A DNA stretch of 24,934 nt, taken from the IMG/VR virus record IMGVR_UViG_3300048121_000496, positions 1-24,934 of that record; one strand, 5' to 3'. Below are positions 21,025-24,934 of this stretch, piece by piece; within the stretch, counting starts at the first letter, position 1, and each line of letters opens with the position of its first letter. The notes beneath the pieces were generated by a model that worked only from the letters and a program-made list of their open reading frames with translations, was not told where the DNA came from and ran no database searches. Source of the stretch: a virus. Made by a program: the position numbers and the translations under genes.

Positions 21025-21776
21025 AATTTTTTCCTTAATATTTCTTCAACTCGTTTCAAGTCGTCAGGTGTGTCTACCGAATAACCCTCGTCTTCCACTT
21101 CAACCATTTTAACTTTAAATCCATTCTCTACAAATCTTAACATTTCTACTGATTCACTTTTCTCCAATTCACGGACTGGAAGGTGTGGAAACATTTCTAA
21201 GAACTCTCTATTGAATGCATATAACCCTAATTGTTGCTTGACAATGGACTCTTCTTTCTGATAATATGGTATACTAAGACGTGAGTAGTATAATGCATTA
21301 TTATATGAATCAGTCACAACCTTCACCACATTGTTATCATGTCTTTTTTCTGAATAGAAATTTAACTCAACATATGCATTAGAGACACAACCCAGTACAT
21401 GTTCTTCAATTAGTTTATCAATTGCATCAGGATTGATAAGTGGTTCGTCTCCTTGTATGTTTACGAAGATATCTCCTTCAATATCTTTGATTCCATATGC
21501 ACACCTATCTGTTCCAGTTAGTATATTTTCATTGTCAACGATGTGACAGTTCATGCGCATGCGCTCGCAGTAGTCGTAAATATCGACATTATCTGTTAAC
21601 ACTATAACACTTGAAAGTAATTTTGACTGTACTGCTTGTGAGTACACCCGTTGAATCATGGGAATTCCTAAAATAGGTTCTAATGGTTTACCCATAAACC
21701 TAGTGGAATGATATCTTGCTGGGATTAGACCAACAATTTTTTTATTGCTTTGATTGATTGTATCTTCAGACTGCAC
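21018..21776 (-). CDS. kdsB: CMP-KDO synthetase (3-deoxy-manno-octulosonate cytidylyltransferase)
   Basis: The 252-residue enzyme matches KdsB from end to end (E. coli 248). It has LIPARYHSTRFMGKPL (residues 17-32) for CTP binding, LTGTDR at 86-91, VNIQGDEPLI at 105-114 with the metal-binding Asp, then QLGLYAF, EKSESVEMLRFVENG and SVDTPDDL. It activates KDO as CMP-KDO, the donor used in inner-core lipopolysaccharide; NeuA-type CMP-sialate synthetase is the less likely alternative. The start is GTG at 21776 with GGAG seven bases upstream, inside the HAD gene, which gives about nine extra residues at the N-terminus. Embedded in the tail operon, it may alter host surface or decorate phage parts. 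Confidence 0.9.
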   Translation of the reverse strand: MQSEDTINQSNKKIVGLIPARYHSTRFMGKPLEPILGIPMIQRVYSQAVQSKLLSSVIVLTDNVDIYDYCERMRMNCHIVDNENILTGTDRCAYGIKDIEGDIFVNIQGDEPLINPDAIDKLIEEHVLGCVSNAYVELNFYSEKRHDNNVVKVVTDSYNNALYYSRLSIPYYQKEESIVKQQLGLYAFNREFLEMFPHLPVRELEKSESVEMLRFVENGFKVKMVEVEDEGYSVDTPDDLKRVEEILRKKLC

Positions 21777-22348
21777 TCAAAATCTCCATAACCATATTCT
21801 GCATGTATAAAATCTACACCTGCTCTATTTGCACAATGATAATCTGATTCCATATCACCTACATAGAATGTTTCATGTGGGTCTACATTACAGTGTGCAA
21901 TTGTATTTAGTAGTTGGTCAGGAGCTGGTTTCCCTCTCAACCCTTGTTTCGGTGAACAGACATAATCAAATTCAGGAAATTTCTTTCCTTCTAAGATAAG
22001 ACTTGCAATTACTTTCCTAACTCTCTTCATATCTTTGGAAGTACAGATTGCAATCTTAAATCCATTCCTTTTTAACCAATCTAGTGTGTCTATCGTACCT
22101 TCATATATGGTAACTTCGTCAAGACACATAGAACTTGCCTCGTCATAGGTCTCTTTGATTGCACGTTGATTGTCTATTATACCACATGCAGTGAGAATGT
22201 CAGGAAATGGTTTACCGATATGACTTGCATATTCTTCAAAAGGCACTTCAACACTATGTTTGTCTCTTACAATGTCCCAACTCAGGTTCATATTTCGTAT
22301 TGAATCAATTAAAACCCCGTCTAAATCGAATGCAATTAGTTTTTTCAT
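21725..22348 (-). CDS. HAD-family phosphatase, phosphoglycolate-phosphatase-like
   Basis: The 207 residues contain all four HAD motifs: D8-L-D10 (FDLDGVLIDS), ICTSKD (motif II), RGKPAPDQ (motif III lysine) and YVGDMESDY (motif IV acids). A helical cap sits between motifs I and II, as in phosphoglycolate phosphatase and beta-phosphoglucomutase-type enzymes, and unlike the capless KdsC. It overlaps kdsB by 52 bases and gp4 by four bases (ATGA), a tightly coupled group. The substrate is unknown; a sugar phosphate feeding the CMP-KDO step is a plausible guess from the context. All catalytic residues are present. Confidence 0.85.
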   Translation of the reverse strand: MKKLIAFDLDGVLIDSIRNMNLSWDIVRDKHSVEVPFEEYASHIGKPFPDILTACGIIDNQRAIKETYDEASSMCLDEVTIYEGTIDTLDWLKRNGFKIAICTSKDMKRVRKVIASLILEGKKFPEFDYVCSPKQGLRGKPAPDQLLNTIAHCNVDPHETFYVGDMESDYHCANRAGVDFIHAEYGYGDFECSLKIQSIKAIKKLLV

Positions 22349-22788
22349 TTGACTAAGTGGTCTTCTGTAAGAATTCTGAATCCATATTTCCTATCGTGAC
22401 AGAATTCATTAGCTGCTTTGAACTTTGCTTGGTTAACAACGTAAGTTGCAACCTCTTTTAGGTATCTTTGAGTCCTTCTTTTGGGTTCTTTGGGTGGTGA
22501 TAACTGTTTTTTGGGTTTTACTTCTATGATTTCCCGTATAACTTGTCCTTTTGCATTGACATACTTGATATAAAAGTCAGGAAAGTACCTATGAACACGT
22601 TTGTCTATTGGACTTCTGTATGGTATAATGATTTCTTCACTTCCCCATTCGATTATGCTAGGGTTATTATCACAATAGACCATGAATCTTCTTTCCCAAA
22701 GTGAACGATAGATAATTTTGGTGGGGTCACCCTTATATTTTTTATAGTTCTTTGGTTTAAACTTGCCAGAATAACTTTTTCTAGACAT
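22345..22788 (-). CDS. 4: gp4-like head completion protein (nuclease fold)
   Basis: Read from the ATG at 22788 the product is 147 residues; a GTG at 22797 would add three. It begins MSRKSYSGKFKPKNYKKYKGDP and continues IYRSLWERRFMVYCDNNPSIIEWGSEEIIIPY, which parallels T4 gp4 (about 150 residues) closely. HRYFPDFYIKY and IIEVKPKKQ carry the PD-x(n)-E-x-K nuclease-like residues. gp4 finishes the packaged head before tail joining. The ATG is preferred because T4 gp4 also starts at MSRK. The gene leads the minus-strand unit and diverges from gp48. Confidence 0.9.
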   Translation of the reverse strand: MSRKSYSGKFKPKNYKKYKGDPTKIIYRSLWERRFMVYCDNNPSIIEWGSEEIIIPYRSPIDKRVHRYFPDFYIKYVNAKGQVIREIIEVKPKKQLSPPKEPKRRTQRYLKEVATYVVNQAKFKAANEFCHDRKYGFRILTEDHLVK

Positions 22789-22824
22789 AAATAACACTAG
22801 TAATCATAATTTTAAGTATTTAGG
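22786..22824. promoter_or_regulatory. Divergent late-promoter-like pair between gp4 and gp48
   Basis: CATAAATA (22786-22793, plus strand) lies 42 bases before the gp48 ATG at 22835, and CTAAATAC (complement of 22816-22823, minus strand) lies about 28 bases before the gp4 ATG at 22788. Both contain the TAAATA core of T4 late promoters, which need no -35 element. The plus-strand element overlaps the gp4 start codon, so the two units share a promoter region of under 50 bases. Confidence 0.5.
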
Positions 22825-22834
22825 TTCAGAATCA

Positions 22835-24052
22835 ATGGCATCAATCAATAAACTATTAGACAAAGTAAACCAAGCGTCCAGTGCTGTCAAATCTTTAAAA
22901 GGAATCCAGTCAAAACTCGAAGGTAAATCATATAAAGGAACATATGATAAAGACATGCTTGCAAGTGAAAAGGCAAAATCAGAAAATCTTTTAAATGAAA
23001 GACGTGCCTCGTTGCAAAAAAACCAAGATGCATCAAACGTTGCAAGACAAGCTGCGAGAGAAGTACCTTTAACCATAACTAGAGACTTACAATATCCTAT
23101 AGAGTCACTTGACTCTTATATTGTATTTACGACAAGACCAAGAAAGAGAAGAGAAGGTAAGGGAGTTGGAATGTTTGGTGGAGGTGGTGGTAGTGATAAT
23201 GGAAAGAACCTATTATCAAATGAAAGTGTTGCAGTTGCATTATACGTGCCTGCAGAATTAGATTTCAGTCAAGACGTTAAATGGAGTACCATAGCAGTTG
23301 GTGCAAATATTAGAAATGCCGCTGGTATTGCAGACGGAACTGCACAATTCGGTAGTGCATTCGAAGAAATGGTTCAAAGTGGATTAACCAAACTTGCAGA
23401 TAGTGTCACGGGTGGAGTATCTAACTTCATGTATGGTAAGGCAAAGAACCCTATGGAAGAACAAATGTTTGAGGGTGTGGATTTTAGAAGTCATAGTTTT
23501 GATTATGAATTCTATCCTAAAAACCAAGACGAAGCAAGAGCAGTTGAAGATATCATATGGACATTTAAGACTGCAATGTTACCCGACACTTATGGAGCTG
23601 CTGAAAAAGAAGGAGCTGCAGAATCCTATTTCAATTATCCAAATCTTTTTGACATAACATACGAAGGTCTTATTGCAGAACACTATGATGATTTCTTACC
23701 ATGTGTTCTAACTGGTGTGGACGTTGCTCATTCAACTAAGATGTTTGAAGACGGATATCCAGTATCTACAACTATGGGTTTGAAATTTACAGAAATCAAA
23801 ATTGTTACTCAAGAGACATTCCAACAAATATCTAAATCATCACGTGCTGTTAATATTGGGTCAGGTAATGAATCATTATTGGGAACTAATGCTGGTAAGA
23901 ACTTTGAGAAGAATCAAGAACAGAAAGAGAAAGTTTCAAAAAGGACAAAGAGAAAAGAACGTAGACAGAAGAGAAGAGCTGCGAGAAGGAAACGTTGGAG
24001 AGATTGGTGGAATGGTGATGATGGAAAGACTTCAAGCAGGAGTGGTAGATAA
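22835..24052 (+). CDS. 48: gp48-like baseplate tail-tube cap protein
   Basis: The 405 residues match the gp48 layout: helical N-terminus, PIESLDSYIVFTTRPR, a Gly-rich insert (MFGGGGGSDNGK), helices with Gly/Ala (AAGIADGTAQFGSAF), then SHSFDYEFYPKNQDEARAVE and FLPCVLTGVDVAHSTKMF, and VSTTMGLKFTEIKIVTQETF. gp48 sits on the baseplate hub and begins the tail tube. T4 gp48 is 364 residues. The C-terminal 35 residues form an unusual very basic tail (RTKRKERRQKRRAARRKRW). AGG lies ten bases before the ATG. The stop shares one base with the gp53 start. Confidence 0.78.
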   Translation: MASINKLLDKVNQASSAVKSLKGIQSKLEGKSYKGTYDKDMLASEKAKSENLLNERRASLQKNQDASNVARQAAREVPLTITRDLQYPIESLDSYIVFTTRPRKRREGKGVGMFGGGGGSDNGKNLLSNESVAVALYVPAELDFSQDVKWSTIAVGANIRNAAGIADGTAQFGSAFEEMVQSGLTKLADSVTGGVSNFMYGKAKNPMEEQMFEGVDFRSHSFDYEFYPKNQDEARAVEDIIWTFKTAMLPDTYGAAEKEGAAESYFNYPNLFDITYEGLIAEHYDDFLPCVLTGVDVAHSTKMFEDGYPVSTTMGLKFTEIKIVTQETFQQISKSSRAVNIGSGNESLLGTNAGKNFEKNQEQKEKVSKRTKRKERRQKRRAARRKRWRDWWNGDDGKTSSRSGR

Positions 24053-24774
24053 TGGCAACTAAATTTTTTAAAAACTTTCCCGAGATTCAATACACTTTAG
24101 ATAGTGGTAAAGTTATTACCATAAAAGATTTCTTTAGGAAATCTAAGGTAGACCAATCTGCAGTTAACAGTATTATAGAATACGACTTCTTTGAATTACA
24201 AGAAGGAGATAGACCTGATGTAGTTGCAACTAATTTATATGGTGACAGTGATTTACACTGGACATTCTTTTTAGTAAACGACTTCAATAACTATTACGAC
24301 TGGTGGAAAGATAATGAAACTTTTGAGAATTACATTGATACACATTATGGTGGATATTACGTAACGACATATAACAAATCAGATATCGTAAGTGCAACCA
24401 GTAAGTTTCTTTTAGGTGAAACAGTTTCATGTTTAAGAGGTGGTAAAACAATAAGTGCAAAGGTAACGAGTGTAGAACCTAACTTTTCAAGAATAGGAAC
24501 TGAGGGTGATAGGTTTGAAGCAAACGAAGTTATAACTGGTTCTATCAGTAATCATTCATGTACTGTAAAAAATGGTATCAACATGGAAGACGGAGCTGCT
24601 TATTACCATGATTCAGACGGAAACAAATCCAATACCTTTACAAATGGTATGTATGAAAAAACAATTTATGATAATGAATGGGAACTAAACGAAGTTAAAA
24701 GAAACATAAAGGTTATAAAACCTGAATTCATAAAAAGGGTAGTTGCAGAATTTGGTAAAGTAATGTCATCATGA
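24052..24774 (+). CDS. 53: gp53-like baseplate wedge protein
   Basis: The 240-residue protein begins FFKNFPEIQYTLDSGKVITIKDFFRK and continues VNSIIEYDFFELQEGDRPD, then YGDSDLHWTFFLVND, a pattern typical of gp53 (YP-x-I-x-Y ... G-x-RP-E/D ... YG-x-x-xHW). gp53 links wedges into the hexagonal baseplate. It is longer than T4 gp53 (196) because of an added middle domain (residues about 110-185) with strands such as GETVSCLRGGKTISAKVTSV, before the C-terminal gp53 end (DNEWELNEVKRNIKVIKPEF). The next gene overlaps by four bases. Confidence 0.85.
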   Translation: MATKFFKNFPEIQYTLDSGKVITIKDFFRKSKVDQSAVNSIIEYDFFELQEGDRPDVVATNLYGDSDLHWTFFLVNDFNNYYDWWKDNETFENYIDTHYGGYYVTTYNKSDIVSATSKFLLGETVSCLRGGKTISAKVTSVEPNFSRIGTEGDRFEANEVITGSISNHSCTVKNGINMEDGAAYYHDSDGNKSNTFTNGMYEKTIYDNEWELNEVKRNIKVIKPEFIKRVVAEFGKVMSS

Positions 24775-24934
24775 GTGGAAACTTTAAAGCAGGTGAGTTT
24801 TCAATTGAATCATTATCGATTGTAAACCAAGAAAGTGAATCAATCGATGTAACCGATTTGACTTTGACTATAGAACTCTTTGAGTCTATCTATAATAAGT
24901 TTTGCACGGGTAACATAATTCTCTTAGACGGACT
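24771..24934 (+). CDS. Probable gp27-like baseplate hub protein, truncated by window end
   Basis: The ATG overlaps the gp53 stop (ATGA), and the frame runs to the end of the window. The visible 54 residues start MSGNFKAGEFSIESLSIVNQ and continue VTDLTLTIELFESIYNKFCTGNIILLDG. The last stretch recalls the first strand pair of T4 gp27 (LAATITTLTMRDSLYG...MLQFYDS) in layout. gp27 is the trimeric hub that holds the cell-puncturing spike. Only a short piece is present, so the call is tentative; another baseplate protein is possible. Confidence 0.5.
   Translation, partial: MSGNFKAGEFSIESLSIVNQESESIDVTDLTLTIELFESIYNKFCTGNIILLDG

Noticed and set aside
1-24934. CRISPR array, integrase, transposase or attachment site
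   Set aside because: No repeat-spacer pattern and no recombinase or transposase motif was found on either strand.

Overview
The window is a piece of an AT-rich, strictly lytic-type myovirus genome of the T4 superfamily. The evidence is a set of T4 core genes recognised from their proteins: RNase H, gp33, gp59 and gp32 in replication and late transcription, and gp4, gp26, gp48, gp53 and a gp54-like protein in the virion. AT-rich codon use, many very small tightly packed genes, a SleB-type lysin, a phage-borne bS21 ribosomal protein and a CMP-KDO synthetase suggest a marine phage of a Gram-negative host, perhaps a pelagiphage or a cyanophage relative. The host is inference only.

Layout. (1) 1-14946, plus strand. 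This starts with a partial conserved gene, RNase H and an AT-hook protein, and ends with gp33 / Lsm-like / gp59 / gp32. In T4 the genes rnh, dsbA, 33, 59 and 32 are nearly adjacent. Here about 10 kb of accessory genes lies between rnh and 33: an acidic coiled-coil protein with Ca-loop-like and SAP-like segments, a radical SAM/SPASM enzyme overlapping a short-chain dehydrogenase, a cluster of tiny genes behind two nearly identical sigma70-type promoters, a secreted SleB cell-wall hydrolase with a holin-like neighbour, a PD-(D/E)XK nuclease and many unknowns. After gp32 come a GC-rich 178-base gap, a DNA methyltransferase, bS21 (rpsU), a one-helix membrane peptide and a conserved basic protein. 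(2) 14943-22788, minus strand: tail and head-completion genes. In transcription order these are gp4, a HAD phosphatase, kdsB, two unknown conserved proteins, a gp54-like protein, gp26, an out-of-frame 66-codon extension, a small membrane protein and a large tape-measure-type protein. (3) 22835 to the end, plus strand: gp48, gp53 and the start of a probable gp27-like hub gene. Segments 1 and 2 converge with overlapping stop codons. Segments 2 and 3 diverge from a 46-base region carrying T4-late-promoter-like elements on both strands.

Most notable: a strong candidate -1 programmed ribosomal frameshift (eight T's, seven-base spacer, hairpin) at the end of gp26, which would fuse a tail-chaperone-like domain just upstream of the tape measure. 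This is the arrangement of lambda G/GT but in a T4-type gp26. Others are a cysteine-free gp32 that has lost the zinc site, a PIP-box-like tail on gp33, two GC-rich structured intergenic regions (6062-6158 and 13308-13485), a duplicated promoter, the radical SAM + SDR pair, and a kdsB + HAD pair embedded in the tail operon.
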